Source: Paramacrobiotus metropolitanus
Taxonomy: Eukaryota; Tardigrada; Eutardigrada; Parachela; Macrobiotidae
NCBI RefSeq assembly: GCF_019649055.1
Contig: NW_026570410.1
Coordinates: 101,862-165,861 of the forward strand
Length of the DNA stretch: 64,000 nucleotides
Direction of reading: 5' to 3'
Under the pieces are notes generated by a model, which was not told where the DNA came from, did not search any database, and worked only from the letters and a program-made list of their open reading frames with translations. Position 1 is the first letter of the stretch, and each line of letters starts with the position of its first letter. Shown piece by piece: positions 37,503 to 48,029 of this stretch. Made by a program: the position numbers and the translations under genes.

Positions 37503-38547
37503 CTTCCGAGAAGTGTTGGCTGCTGAATTGATCTCGCACGTGCTTGCACGTATGTAGGTGGGCAAATAATTCGAACTGTATTTTATTCGAATCCGTAAGG
37601 ATTCGGTGCATGCGGTTGCGTGCGGCGCAGCGGCCTGGCTGAAGAGTGAACAGCACTGGACTGTACCACTGTAATTATAACGCCCCTAGAACAACTTGGA
37701 AGGATGCGGCCAACCTTGGTTTTTAGTGGCCGCTAGGCGCTAGCTGTAGGCAGCGGGCAGCCTGCTACCCGTATAATAATTATGTATGTATTTTACAGAA
37801 AATTTGATAGAAGTACGTATGGGCGGTATGATACAAGTCGTCGTAACGTCGACGTAGTTTACAGATACCTATACAATACTTCTATAGGTACACCATTTAT
37901 GACAGTATTTACTGTACTGTAATTAAATATCATTAGCTATAAATATACAGCCGTATTCTAATGTGATTCACTATTCATAACGTAAAAGTTATAACTGTCA
38001 CTATTTATACTGTCCAATCATCTCCCATCTCATGCATGCACGAAGGACTTAGTAAAACCAGAAAGAACGACAAAGGCCAGGTGGAAATTCGCAATCATCA
38101 ATGTGAACAGCACAGACAACATAATTATGCACGCAAGCGTCACTGCGGTGAATGGGTCGACTCGCTGGGCAGGACGTGCACAACTGCAAAGACATCGGTC
38201 GGAAGCCTAGCCATAACTGTGTTATGTAAGGTCACTTAAAAGCTGTTGTGTCCTGAATGTATCCCATGTCATCTTTTTCTTTGTTTTACCTTAAAAGGAG
38301 GCGCTGTTTTGTAGCAAAGGGCAGTAAACCAGTTATTATTATCTCGGACCGGATGGCTCTCGTTGGCACCGAACTCGGGGAGATGATACGGCAGGAACAG
38401 AGAACCCTCGAAAACGGTGAGCTGTGGTGGGCGAAAGCAAAAGTGTTGTGGTACATGTGCACGAATTGGGCACCATGTACGGGAACGCGGCATCGGTTAT
38501 GGGAACACCACCAGCATCGGCTATTTTGGCCGAACTCCTCTTTGTGA
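37503..38547. other. CSE1L upstream region, no gene recognised
   Basis: Probable CSE1L promoter side. Several short frames, none recognisable. AT-rich repeats of gtacagtatt type at 37780-37960. Confidence 0.35.
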
Positions 38548-39195
38548 TTAAGGGGACCACTAGCAGTAGAAAGCGGGTCTGGGAAAACGGGAACTGTTCA
38601 AAAACGATGGCCAGATATGTGTTTTCCCAATTTTGACTGAACGCAGAGAGGATTTAGCTACACAATGGTGTGACGCGATCCTCTCTGGCCTGTGTCTAGA
38701 CCGAGCTATTCATCAAACAAAGAAGAAACTTTGAAACCAAAAGCTGAATGAGAAAGTATCTTTGTTTAGGATGTACTATACATTGTTGTGTGTGTTTTCG
38801 CCTAGAAAGCTTATATACCGAAACTCCAGTGTTGCACAATCGACTGCACTCCGAATAACTGCGAAAAACACTTTTCGAAAAGTGTTTTTGCGTTTAATTG
38901 AATATTTTGAAAATTTTTTATCAGCATGTTTCGGTATATAAGCTTTCTAGGGGAAAACACACACAACAGTGTGTATTACATCCTAAACAAAGAAACTTTC
39001 TCATTCAACTTTTGGTTTCAAAGTTTTTTCTTTGTTTGATGAATAGCTCGATCTATATTGCCAGAGAGGATCGCGTCCACAATTGTCAAATCCTCTCTGC
39101 GTTCAGTCAAAGTTGGGAAAAGACATATCTGGCCATCGTTTTTGAACATTTCCCGTTTTCCCAGACCCACTTTCTACTGCTAGTGGTCCCCTTAA
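38548..39195. mobile_element. Fold-back MITE, 648 bp, TTAA at both ends
   Basis: The left terminus ttaaggggaccactagcagt is mirrored by the right terminus ending cccttaa (39195). The two arms are each about 280-300 bp and roughly 85-90% complementary by eye throughout (for example ggtctgggaaaacggga, gatggccagatat, agcttatatacc). They meet at a central hairpin aaaaacacttttc/gaaaagtgttttt at about 38863-38888. It has no protein. TTAA at both edges suggests piggyBac-type insertion, but the family is not established. Confidence 0.85.
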
Positions 39196-41339
39196 GCCGC
39201 ACGTTTCCGTTTTTGGCTAAGACTGTGTAATCAGAAGAAATCGTTTACATAATACTTCAGAAACTGACGACCGTTGTGTACCGCCAGTTTGAATTAAGGC
39301 AGAACGTGACGTGGTAAAGAAGGAAGAATAATCATGCGTAGCAAGGTCACTTCCGATGACCGAACTGCGCTTAGTTTTTAGCGTTATGAACTACAGGATG
39401 GTGACTACAGTTGTAAATGTAAATCCAAAGGATCTGTATTTAAAACTATGTACGAGTGTAAGACCAGACTGACCAGTGTATAGCCTGACTGCACAGCAGA
39501 TGCTGTTATTATAGTTTACCGTATTACGTTCCACAGCGAGGCTGCGAGTTGAGCGACAACGTACAAAACAACCCTTGTGGGTTTGTAGGTTTATGTTTGT
39601 AGGTTTTTAGGTTTTAGGTTTCCTTGTAGGTTTATTAATACGAAGTACTTCGGCCCCTTTTTCGTGTTATGTCGAGGGCGCATCTGAAATGGCAGTATTA
39701 GCAGCGAGAGATCGATCTCTTGAAATAAGTCACTATCAGCAGGCGTCAAAACGTTTTGATGCACGACAAAGTCTCCATCCTCAATTAATCATCTTTCTTA
39801 GAGTACAGTACGTTTAGGATGGAAAACAGAGACGGCGCAACCGAGTTATACAGTTTCCACGGTTTAAGAAAACACGAGACAGCTGTCCACTGAATGTATC
39901 CTGCCGTACCAGTTGCGTGACCTTTGCCGAAATATCAGTACATCGAATACGTGCCTCCTTCAAATTACATCCGTCTTGCAGTATGCTAGAATTACTGTAA
40001 TTTGCCGCGTTTAACTAATCTAAGACGAACAATTTAATATAATATCTGTATATGCCGTTTGCTGGGCTCCGTAATCTGATCGACCCGGACTACTGCTGGT
40101 CGGTTACTGGCTGATTAACTGGACGCATTTTCATTACTGTTGCGGTATATATCGAAGCTTGATGACATTTTTGCAGTCTGATCAAGCATATTGCCGCTTT
40201 TTTTAGGGTAATACAGAATTACGGATGCATTGCACTATATGAGTACTTTGGAGTTTAAAGTATGTCGGTTTTGGTGAGCTGGAAACGAGCGCTGGTCGGA
40301 ATATCTGCCTTCGTCTGCGTTTGGCTCGTCGTTCGCGGCATATCGTCGTCATCGCTCTTATAAAGAAAATTAATTTTGTGATCAGTATATAATGGAACTG
40401 GAATCAATCTCCTCAGGAACAGCTAGGAGAAATATGCTGGGATTAATCAAGACATCAACGGAGACCAAGCGTTGGTCGATTCCAACTCGAAGAAGAAAGG
40501 AGCCGGATGGGTCGATCGCTGCTACCATCATCGCCGCGATGAGCAGCCCGACAGACCTGTCTACGCGGCACTCCGCGACGAGGACGAAGGGCCTTTCCGG
40601 TTTCAGCCGGTTTTTATAATCAGGGCGCTGGTGGCATGTCCGCGTTGTTATGTGTATTCCCGTGTAGAGACAGTAGAGTCGTGGCCTGGCTAAGTTTGTT
40701 GTTGTTAAGCTGAACAAGTAAATGCACAAGTAAAAGGTCAAACAAAGCATCTTCGGTAACGCATTCGCAAACTCACGTATTTTGCTTTTTCGGAAAGAGA
40801 CTTGAATATGCGTTACCGCAAATGCTACTCGTATATTTCCCCTCGTAAAATTTAATCTGTGGCGGTAACATTAATATTGGGATACAGTATTTTGTTGGGA
40901 AATTCCTCGTAGCAACCTGACTCCGTGCAAAGAATTTTCCTGGCGCATAGCAGATTAATTATTCCCGGAGAAAGAACATTTCTGGAGCAAAGAAGCGTCA
41001 TTTCCTTTAACTGTCTTTTCAAGACGCCACTATACAGTTTCATCGAGTTCTACTACAATCTTATGGTACGGTATGACTTTTTAATAAATTATTTTTCAAA
41101 AATGGGAGGAATTGGAGGTTGACCCAGAGACAAAATCGAATTTTCCTACAAAATCGTATTTCCTGATTAGAAATACTGGTATTCAGCCAAGTAGATTAAT
41201 GTATATCAGAATTAATGAGTCTAAGCCGTTTGCGGTACAATGAGTGGCTCACGCGAAACAAACCATCAGAATAGACGGCCATTTTGTTCAGCCACCCGGT
41301 ACAACCTGCAAATAGAACAGCAGTATAATAATATTATTA
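39196..41339. other. Intergenic, no gene recognised
   Basis: A (+) frame at 40392-40619 and its minus-strand overlap at 40382-40750 look like chance openings. At 41284-41302 the motif ttgttcagccacccggtac recurs (see 23771). Confidence 0.35.
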
Positions 41340-41985
41340 TACTTTTACTGTTGGATGAGCATGTGCAAGTAGTGTAACCGTTGCTGGTCTTGTTGTATGT
41401 TGCTGAAACGGACTATTATTTTCGTCGTATTCTTAATATTCACCAGTCCCGTCGCTGTAGTGCGAGCAATCAAATCAGGCAGATTAAGAACCACAGGAAA
41501 GACCACAAGAAAGAGAAGTGGAAGCATTTTAACCCCGCCCATCTAATGTATTCACTTGGCGCCATCCTTCCCTGGAGCCTACTTAATTGCGTCTGCTCAG
41601 AATAATCTGGCGCACGACAGCACGGATATCGATGGAGGCACTTGCGTCGTGTGCAAAACGCAAAGCTTGGAAAACGATGCTGTGTGCTAATTCTGGAATC
41701 TGGAAGTCTTGGCTTACCGGATGTTTTTTAACGCGCAAAGAAGGGAAAACAGCCAGATACTTCTGCTTTATGGTGAGCCAGATATGTAGCCGTGTTGGGC
41801 ACACTGAATATACGCGCGAAAATCTCCAGTGATACTACGAGTATTACGATAGGGATAACTGTGGATGTTTTTCAATGTTTAAAATTCATTTCATTTTAAT
41901 TTTTATTGGTAATTTAACGCGCCGCGGGGTTAACTGGAACCATGCACTCTAACGTCCAGGTAAGATAATGCTGGCTGTATACATG
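41340..41985 (+). pseudogene. Duplication copy A: broken relative of the small secreted-protein gene at 45.16 kb
   Basis: From gttggatgagcatg onward this block parallels 45156-45380 and then 46925-47150. A frame from the ATG at 41398 starts MLLKRTIIFVVFLIF, a strong signal peptide, but runs out after 49 codons. A ~13-bp length difference relative to copy B (in the run of aag/acc around 41490-41510) moves the conserved KKEKWKHFNP...YSLGA segment into another frame. The distal part (about 41795-41980, gccgtgttgg...aacgcgccgc...actctaacgtc) matches 46930-47145 well. Probably a decayed duplicate or a mobile-element fragment. Confidence 0.6.
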
Positions 41986-44631
41986 TACAGTTTGTACAGT
42001 TCGCTTCGCTAATTTGATGATTTCTAGTGCGGTCATTTCTAGGATGCTTGTAACTGCCCTGCCAAAAATTCATCAGCCGATGTACATCGTCTGCTTCTAT
42101 TCAGATGGTTCGAGATTTAGGTGTCTAGCTATTAAGCTATAAACAGTTTGTATTGTAGCTATTTATTTATTATATTTCAAGACAGTAAGCGGAATGAATC
42201 ACATTCAAACTGTCCACACTGATCATGACCGTGTGCGTTGCAGATACAACAACTTTTCCCCGGTTACCGACTGCAAAAAAAGGACTGGATCGAAAACATT
42301 CTTTTTGTAACTACACACATACAATTGTATTTGTGCAATTACAGTAAGAATGCTTTTGATCCAACATGTGTTGAACTACTGACCGTGAGCCGGAATCCAT
42401 TGCGTGTGAACGCCGGTGGAATCTTGGTGTGGGGAACCTGGGTGTGATGCCGGTGAGTGCTACTGTATAAATACAAGATACACGTCAGAACAACATCGTC
42501 AGCGTGAACCAGAACACACGGACTGATGGTAATGTCTCGGTAGGCTGTACGTTAAGGCTTTCTGATTAAGATACCTGGATGTTGTTCGTGATGTTACAAG
42601 GACGCAAGAGCGTGCCGCCTGCGGGCGCTCGAATCCGCTCCGTCTGCGGCGGCCATTCCGTTCTTGGATTGCCCGGCAACGAAAACGATGGACCTCGCCC
42701 AAAACCATGCAGTTGCATCGTGCCGACGGCACCATGCATCTGCAAAGCGTTGGGCCGTTGCTGTGCCGCTGCTGTTGCACTGTTTGGCTGTATTCACAAT
42801 AAAACATCGCAAACGTTAACAGAACCCTATGGTGTGTGGTCTGCAGTCGCAGATCAAATTCTTACTTAATTACCACATAGCTCGTTAACTGCGCGGCGGA
42901 AATAATTGTGTTGCTTGCTTGGGTGATATTCTTAATTTAAGTTTTAAATGCGGTAAAGCTTTCTATTTAAGGTTCTCGTACAAATTACATCTTGGCCGAC
43001 GCCGACCAATGCGATTCGACGTTATCGAGTTATCGAGCCATCGGTGGGGCAGCGCTCATTGTGGACAATGATTGCCGGCACACCGATGGCTCGATAACTG
43101 GTCGTCGGGGACTTGTGACGGAATCTCCGTCGCATGATCCCGGCCGGCTTGGCGTCCGACTCTTCCGCCGCCCGCGCTGCCGCCGGTGTAGTGCCGTCCA
43201 TTCGAATTCGCGATGCCACGAGGCTCCTCAAAGTGACATTTGCGCGCGTCAAAGCCGCAATATGTCCTCAGCACACGATCATCGCCACAATTTATAATTG
43301 TTTGCAACACAATGCTGTGCCACGCAGTTGTACATATTTAGCCTGAATCGTGCAACTTTTAATTTGATTATTATATTTTACTGAATATGACAATTAACGA
43401 GTTAATTGATGTCCATGTTAGCTGGAGGACATGCGCTCCCGCTTCCTCCTCTCCCCATGTGTAGCAAGTTACGTCAGTCTGTTGGTGGCGCTGCGCGTCG
43501 CCGTGGCGCTTAGATCAAAGCGGCCGCCGTCTTGCACGGGCATGCTGTTTGCGCTTAACACTGTTCGTGCGCTCGCAGTGGTTCTGCATTTCTACATTGC
43601 TGTTTGTCTCTGAGTCTGCTCCTTCGAGTTCGTGTGCGCGCGAGTGATCTCTGTTCTTTTACCACCCGCCACACCCTACTGTTCTTCTTCTGCTGTTATT
43701 TCGCACTTGCTCAATAAAGGGGCCTTCGGTTGCGCAGGGCACTGGTCGCTCTCTTCCGCCGACCCCCGGTCGGCCGGCTTTTTGCTGACCCACGGTCACC
43801 GCACACAGCCGATCACCGAGAGCACCAGCCGCCCAGCAGCCGGGGCTCCAGTGCCCCCAGTGGAGTCCGGAAGCGGTAAGATTAAATTGGAATTTGTTTC
43901 TCAATAAGTACAAAGCGAGCTTCGCTCAGCAGTTATAATCAAATGAAGAATTTGTCCCAATTAACGTGAGAAGGGACTGTGCACAACACACTCATACTGT
44001 TTTACTGAATGATTATTCGTTGGGTCGCAGATATCGAAGTCTGCTTGAACGTGTTAATATTGACAACTCCAAGCAAACGTCGATACCTGCGCTGCAGTTG
44101 GATTTTAACCGCTCTGATCGGCATCATCCGCCAGCCGATGGACACTGAACAGCCGGAAACTCGTCAGCCGCGCCGGCAGTCTGGTCATGTTCACTACTAC
44201 TACTCTAATAGAACACTACGAGTAAGTTTACGTCGTACGAGGTTTTTCTGCGCCAAAATTTGCAATTTCAAGGTGATATTTGTTCAGAAAATTAGCGATA
44301 TTCAGTTGACCTTTGAATACTCGATACCAACCGGCAGCCGGTATCGTAACACAACATCGTTTATTATCGGCATTGGCGTTACGAAGAAACAGTACAACCG
44401 GATTTGGCGCGGTTGCTCCAGCAAATTATCTGTGTCGTTTACACGTAGCTGGAACACATAATCTGGTCGGCTGCCATCGCTTTGTGAGACCGTTTTGCAG
44501 TCTCAAAAAGCTTCTTTTCCTACAATGGGGATTAGAAATTCTGAACTTATTTGTTGGACAAGAAACGGTATTCGTCATATCCAGAAATTTTACTGGAATG
44601 AATCCTCTGTGGTGCTGATTTTTGTATGTGA
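41986..44631. other. Intergenic, with a long hairpin at 43028-43099
   Basis: No complete gene recognised. Open frames at 43632-43907 (+) and 44009-44461 (+) are compositionally plausible but unassigned. Downstream of them a (+) open stretch around 44520-44645 has WNESSVVLIFVCE, vaguely like the end of a C-type lectin domain, which I would not rely on. Confidence 0.35.
43028..43099. repeat. 72-nt imperfect hairpin with 19-bp perfect outer stem
   Basis: agttatcgagccatcggtg (43028-43046) pairs exactly with 43081-43099. The 34-nt interior is itself partly complementary (cattgt/acaatg around gg, near 43058-43071), giving one long imperfect stem of pre-microRNA size. It could equally be a fold-back repeat. 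Confidence 0.75.
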
Positions 44632-44937
44632 AACTGGTTTCAAGTTTGGATAGGCAAGTTCTTCCAGAATGGCGAATTAGTCGACTGGACCCGAGCAAAT
44701 ACAACCCTGCAATCATCTGCTCAAATTGTCTGGATTGGAAAGTTTCGCTTAGATATATTGTTGCCCTTGCAAATTCATATTATTAGTAATATTATTATTT
44801 GGGTTGTCACTCTTGTGTGCTTTTTATTACTGAGGATTACTCCCTCCATTATGAAATGCAACGAAAATGACTACTGGCCACGGTGTGGCAGCTCTCGGAA
44901 TATACAGAACCATTCAATCATCTCGTGGTCGTACTGA
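44632..44937 (+). CDS. Unrecognised open frame with a membrane segment (exon candidate)
   Basis: 101 codons open between stops, starting without an ATG, so it would be a terminal exon. It shows VWIGKFFQNGELVDWT, a potential glycosylation site (ANTT), then a ~20-residue hydrophobic stretch (IISNIIIWVVTLVCFLLL) followed by a short basic/cysteine tail and TGA. The layout would suit the end of a type I membrane protein with a lectin-like or farnesoic-type extracellular domain, but no family is established. It may be fortuitous. Confidence 0.3.
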   Translation, partial: NWFQVWIGKFFQNGELVDWTRANTTLQSSAQIVWIGKFRLDILLPLQIHIISNIIIWVVTLVCFLLLRITPSIMKCNENDYWPRCGSSRNIQNHSIISWSY

Positions 44938-45159
44938 ATAATCGTACGAGTAAGCCGCCGGACGGACGCCAAAGAGACGAACGGACAACAGGAAAATGTC
45001 GGTATCCGACGTCCGGAAAACAGTCAGCCGGTTTTCGCAATGTTTCGCGCAGCAAACAGAGAAAGATGGAGGTTTAGGTTTGTGTTCAAGAGGTACATAT
45101 GTAGAGATACATAATAATATTGTCTTCATTATCTGGGCGTCCATATTCGGGCAAGTTGG

Positions 45160-45552
45160 ATGAGCATGTATAACCGTTGTCGGTCTTGTACGTTGCTGAA
45201 ACGGACTAGTATTTTCGTCGTATTCCTAATATTCGCCAGCCCCGTCGCGGTAGTGCTGGCAAGCAAATCAAGCAGAATAAACCATAAGAAAGAGAAGTGG
45301 AAGCATTTTAACCCCTCCTATCTAATGTATTCACTTGGCGCCTTCCTGGCAACAATTGCGTTTGCTTGGAATAATCTCAGTCTGTTGTTATATTGCCTTA
45401 TCTCAGTTGATTGGTGGGTAAATCTGGCGCGGTTTCCAGAAATTTCCGCCAAACGGGAAATCGCACTTCGCAGTGAGCCAGTAGTCCGTCCAAAGCAGTT
45501 GGAATATAAAACACTATTAATTCGAAGTCATGCTACAACAAAATACCTGTAA
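45160..45552 (+). CDS. Small secreted or membrane protein, duplication copy B
   Basis: 130 codons from an ATG. The N terminus carries a hydrophobic signal-like segment (SIFVVFLIFASPVAVVLA), then a basic stretch (KKEKWKHFNP), then two more hydrophobic runs (YSLGAFLATIAFAW; LSLLLYCLISVDWW) and a polar tail. The first ~70 codons parallel copy A at 41.4 kb, where the frame is broken. If the segment after NNLS is spliced (a cttatctcag acceptor lies near 45409), the C terminus would differ. I do not recognise the family. The next 1.4 kb downstream is inserted material (ORF1 gene and MITE) absent from copy A. Confidence 0.4.
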   Translation: MSMYNRCRSCTLLKRTSIFVVFLIFASPVAVVLASKSSRINHKKEKWKHFNPSYLMYSLGAFLATIAFAWNNLSLLLYCLISVDWWVNLARFPEISAKREIALRSEPVVRPKQLEYKTLLIRSHATTKYL

Positions 45553-45628
45553 ATATCTACAAAAGCAACAACATGTTCGATGAAAAAAAAAATACATGGT
45601 AAAATCAAATTACAGCAGACATCACGTA

Positions 45629-46684
45629 CTACTGAACATCTTTGGGGGCGAACAACCACTCGCGCACCCCAATGTTAGAAGGCCAGTTTTCTGCAGTAAA
45701 CATTTTTGCAGACTCATGAGCATAAGAACCAACACGTGCAAACAGACTATTCTTACGGCCCTTCTTAGCAGAGTAGATTGACACAAATCTGACTGAGATT
45801 CCATTTGATTCAATGGCGTTTTTGAGATCTTTGCTGTATTCGTCGAGTGTCTGATGTCGGGTCGGATCCAAAGGGGGTATGCCATGTAGACAGTAATCCT
45901 TCTTCTCATTCTCCTTGTCGGCTTTACTGGCGCGGTTTACCTTTAGTGTCGATGTGACGATGTCGTTTCCTGACGTGGAATCTCGTGTACCGCGGACAAT
46001 TTTCTTTTTGACGACGGTTGACCAAGAACTCCGCGTGCCTGATGAATTGGGAGAGGGACTATCAAAACACGGGGGAGCGACGGTAATCTCAGGGGTGAAC
46101 AAAGGTTTAATGGGACTGCCTAAAGGAGGGAAACTTTCAGGGTCTTTAGCAGGCGTCACAGTGGTCGATCGAAACCCAGAGGGTTGAGATGCTAATCGAC
46201 CAGTAGCGACAGTGCTCGAAGGAGATGTAACTGGAGTCTCTTTCATGGCATTAACTTCTTCTTTCAAGGACTGAAATGACACAGCAATCTGCTTGTACCT
46301 CAATTGGCTTTCGCGAAGGTCCTTGATTTCCGCTTCCATTGAAGATAGCTTAGCCTTCAGGAGCTGGTTCTCTTCCACGATTGGGGCGGCAAGCTCGGAG
46401 ACCTTAACCTGAAGGCAGCTGTTAATTCGGGCATCCAGGCTCTCTGGACCTATTGCGTTTCTTTCAATGAACTCGAGATCGTTAGCTATGGCCGGGATCA
46501 TCTTTCGTATCAGGGGGATAAGTCTCGCGAAGGACCACTGATCCTTAGCCGTGCCATCTGGGAATAGACCTGAGAGCAATTCGACATCGAAACCCTCGTA
46601 GCCTTCGGGTTTGTCAATGGCTGCACCAGCCATGGTTATTCCGTAAACAGTTATCCGATAACCAGTACGATTATGATCAGACAA
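45629..46684 (-). CDS. ORF1-like retroelement protein with coiled coil
   Basis: 351 codons, uninterrupted, from ATG 46684 (an internal ATG at 46633 is an alternative) to TAG 45629. Residues ~100-170 form a coiled coil rich in E/K/L heptads (EENQLLKAKLSSMEAEIKDL). A Ser/Thr/Pro-rich linker follows, with a basic patch (VVKKKIVRG). The last ~90 residues form a mixed alpha/beta block (DYCLHGIPPLDPTRHQ, VRFVSIYSAKKGRKN, FARVGS) like the RNA-binding half of non-LTR ORF1 proteins. A decayed copy of that C-terminal half lies on the + strand at 56.80-57.03 kb, so it is repetitive. No ORF2 follows, and the + strand gene of copy B begins at once on that side. Either a solo ORF1 insertion, a non-autonomous element or a captured gene. 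Confidence 0.65.
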   Translation of the reverse strand: MSDHNRTGYRITVYGITMAGAAIDKPEGYEGFDVELLSGLFPDGTAKDQWSFARLIPLIRKMIPAIANDLEFIERNAIGPESLDARINSCLQVKVSELAAPIVEENQLLKAKLSSMEAEIKDLRESQLRYKQIAVSFQSLKEEVNAMKETPVTSPSSTVATGRLASQPSGFRSTTVTPAKDPESFPPLGSPIKPLFTPEITVAPPCFDSPSPNSSGTRSSWSTVVKKKIVRGTRDSTSGNDIVTSTLKVNRASKADKENEKKDYCLHGIPPLDPTRHQTLDEYSKDLKNAIESNGISVRFVSIYSAKKGRKNSLFARVGSYAHESAKMFTAENWPSNIGVREWLFAPKDVQ

Positions 46685-46794
46685 ATAACAACTAAATCAG
46701 ATCAGACCTAGATAAGTATTTGCAGGAGAGATATCTAAGTTTTTGTCAAGACTATTAATACGTTATACGAGTACATACGTTGGAATATTATTGT

Positions 46795-46930
46795 ATGATA
46801 TATAGCCGTGTAGACGGTATACGGTACGGTCAATCCGGTTATTTCTACCGTAACCGTACCGTAGCCGTAGAGGCGTAAGCTGAAACCGTACGTAACCGTA
46901 TTGAAATTCAGTACGGTTTGCCAGCTCTAT
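46795..46930 (-). mobile_element. Second MITE copy related to the element at 20.58 kb
   Basis: On the minus strand, words such as tacggttacgtacggttt, gcttacg and ctacggctacggtacggtta occur in the same order as at 20602-20665. The ends are degraded; the right edge reads agctcta where the 20.58-kb copy has ggctcta. It sits exactly where copy B departs from copy A, so it is part of the inserted material. Confidence 0.65.
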
Positions 46931-47150
46931 AGCCGTGTTGGACACACTGAATGTACCGTACGCGCGAAAATCTCCAATGATACAGTACTACTGTGATAGT
47001 GGTAAGTGGTAACTGTGGATGTTTTTTAATGATTAACATTTTATTTCATTTTAATTGTTTATTCCGTTTTAATTTTACTGGTAATTTAACGCGCCGCTGG
47101 GTCAACTGGAAGCATGCACTCTAACGTCCCGGTAAGATAACGAAGAGTTA
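46931..47150 (+). repeat. Distal part of duplication copy B
   Basis: From gccgtgttgg to actctaacgtcc this matches 41795-41970 with a few indels, resuming the duplication after the ORF1/MITE insertion. Confidence 0.75.
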
Positions 47151-47266
47151 GCTTGCTAACTGCAGTTAAATTCGTGGCAAATTCCCTGTAGTCTTTGTTA
47201 CTGATAAGTCAGCCCCTTTCTTTTGCTACGCTTGAGAAAATAAACCAGTTGCCGTCGGCTGTGCAC

Positions 47267-47345
47267 ACGGCTTGCTCAAGCATGTGAGCAAGCCGTCTCG
47301 GCGGGAGGAGGCTTGCTCGGCCCCGCCGAGACAGCCTCCTCCCGC
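47267..47345. promoter_or_regulatory. Cluster of three perfect inverted repeats, two interlocked
   Basis: acggcttgctca (47267-47278) pairs with 47285-47296 around a 6-base loop. gtctcggcggg (47295-47305) pairs with 47322-47332. gcgggaggaggct (47301-47313) pairs with 47333-47345. The second and third share five bases in their left arms and interleave, so they cannot form fully together. This is a switch-like or pseudoknot-like layout, described here as structure only; a regulatory role is not shown. Confidence 0.6.
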
Positions 47346-47459
47346 GAGAGGGAGGCGAACAGGATCGAGAGAGATGAGAACGCCTTGGAGTTCAGCTTAT
47401 ATACGCGTCAAGTAATCGGCATCATTGTAGGGCTAGCCATTTACAGAATAATGATAGGC

Positions 47460-47629
47460 CTGCTTGTGACAACGCAATCGACCACGCCGCAGCTTCCGGC
47501 GTCCACTGGAGCCTGATGGACGAGCACGCTCTACTGGCCATGCAGGCGGCCATCAATGTGGACGGCGAGCGGGGTGTCCAGCTGCTCAATGCCAGCGGCT
47601 CAGTAGCCGTCATCGATCCATGCAACTGA
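47460..47629 (+). other. Unassigned exon candidate after a clean acceptor
   Basis: Following atttacag (about 47442-47449) an open frame runs through DEHALLAMQAAINVDGERG and LLNASGSVAVIDPCN to a TGA at 47627-47629. Codon composition is protein-like. No family is recognised and no upstream exon is found. Confidence 0.3.
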
Positions 47630-48029
47630 CATCCTCCATGTTCAGTTAGTAAATGTATGTATCCTGTCCATGACCCATATTGTCTTGGGTACGGAGTCTT
47701 TTGAAGTCCAGGGCGTACTTTGGACCTTAAGAGATTGCTTACTCAAGATCGCCGAAGATCCTCCTTCGCTACTTCCCTCACGCGCCCGCATTTAATTCCC
47801 GCAAAACATCTACGTTCGGCACGCGCTTCGCGCCGGGCCGAATATGTGCAGTAAAGTACACTCTGCCGCTGGAGTAAAGGACCAGTAATTTGCTGTTCAT
47901 GCGTTGCGGCCACTGTGGACAAGGCGATCCTGTTCCCCGAAATGAACCACTATCTGCATGTTCAGGGGTCAGCGCAGTGCGGCTCGCTATTAATGTAACC
48001 GCGGAGCCCCTGCATGGTTAGTTGTGTTT

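Noticed and set aside
44520-44645. C-type lectin domain end (WNESSVVLIFVCE)
   Set aside because: Only one motif resembles the family, the conserved cysteine spacing is missing and a stop follows; not enough to call.
46801-46930. Telomere-like or simple satellite because of repeated tacgg words
   Set aside because: Word order matches the MITE at 20.58 kb on the opposite strand, so it is a diverged element copy rather than a satellite.
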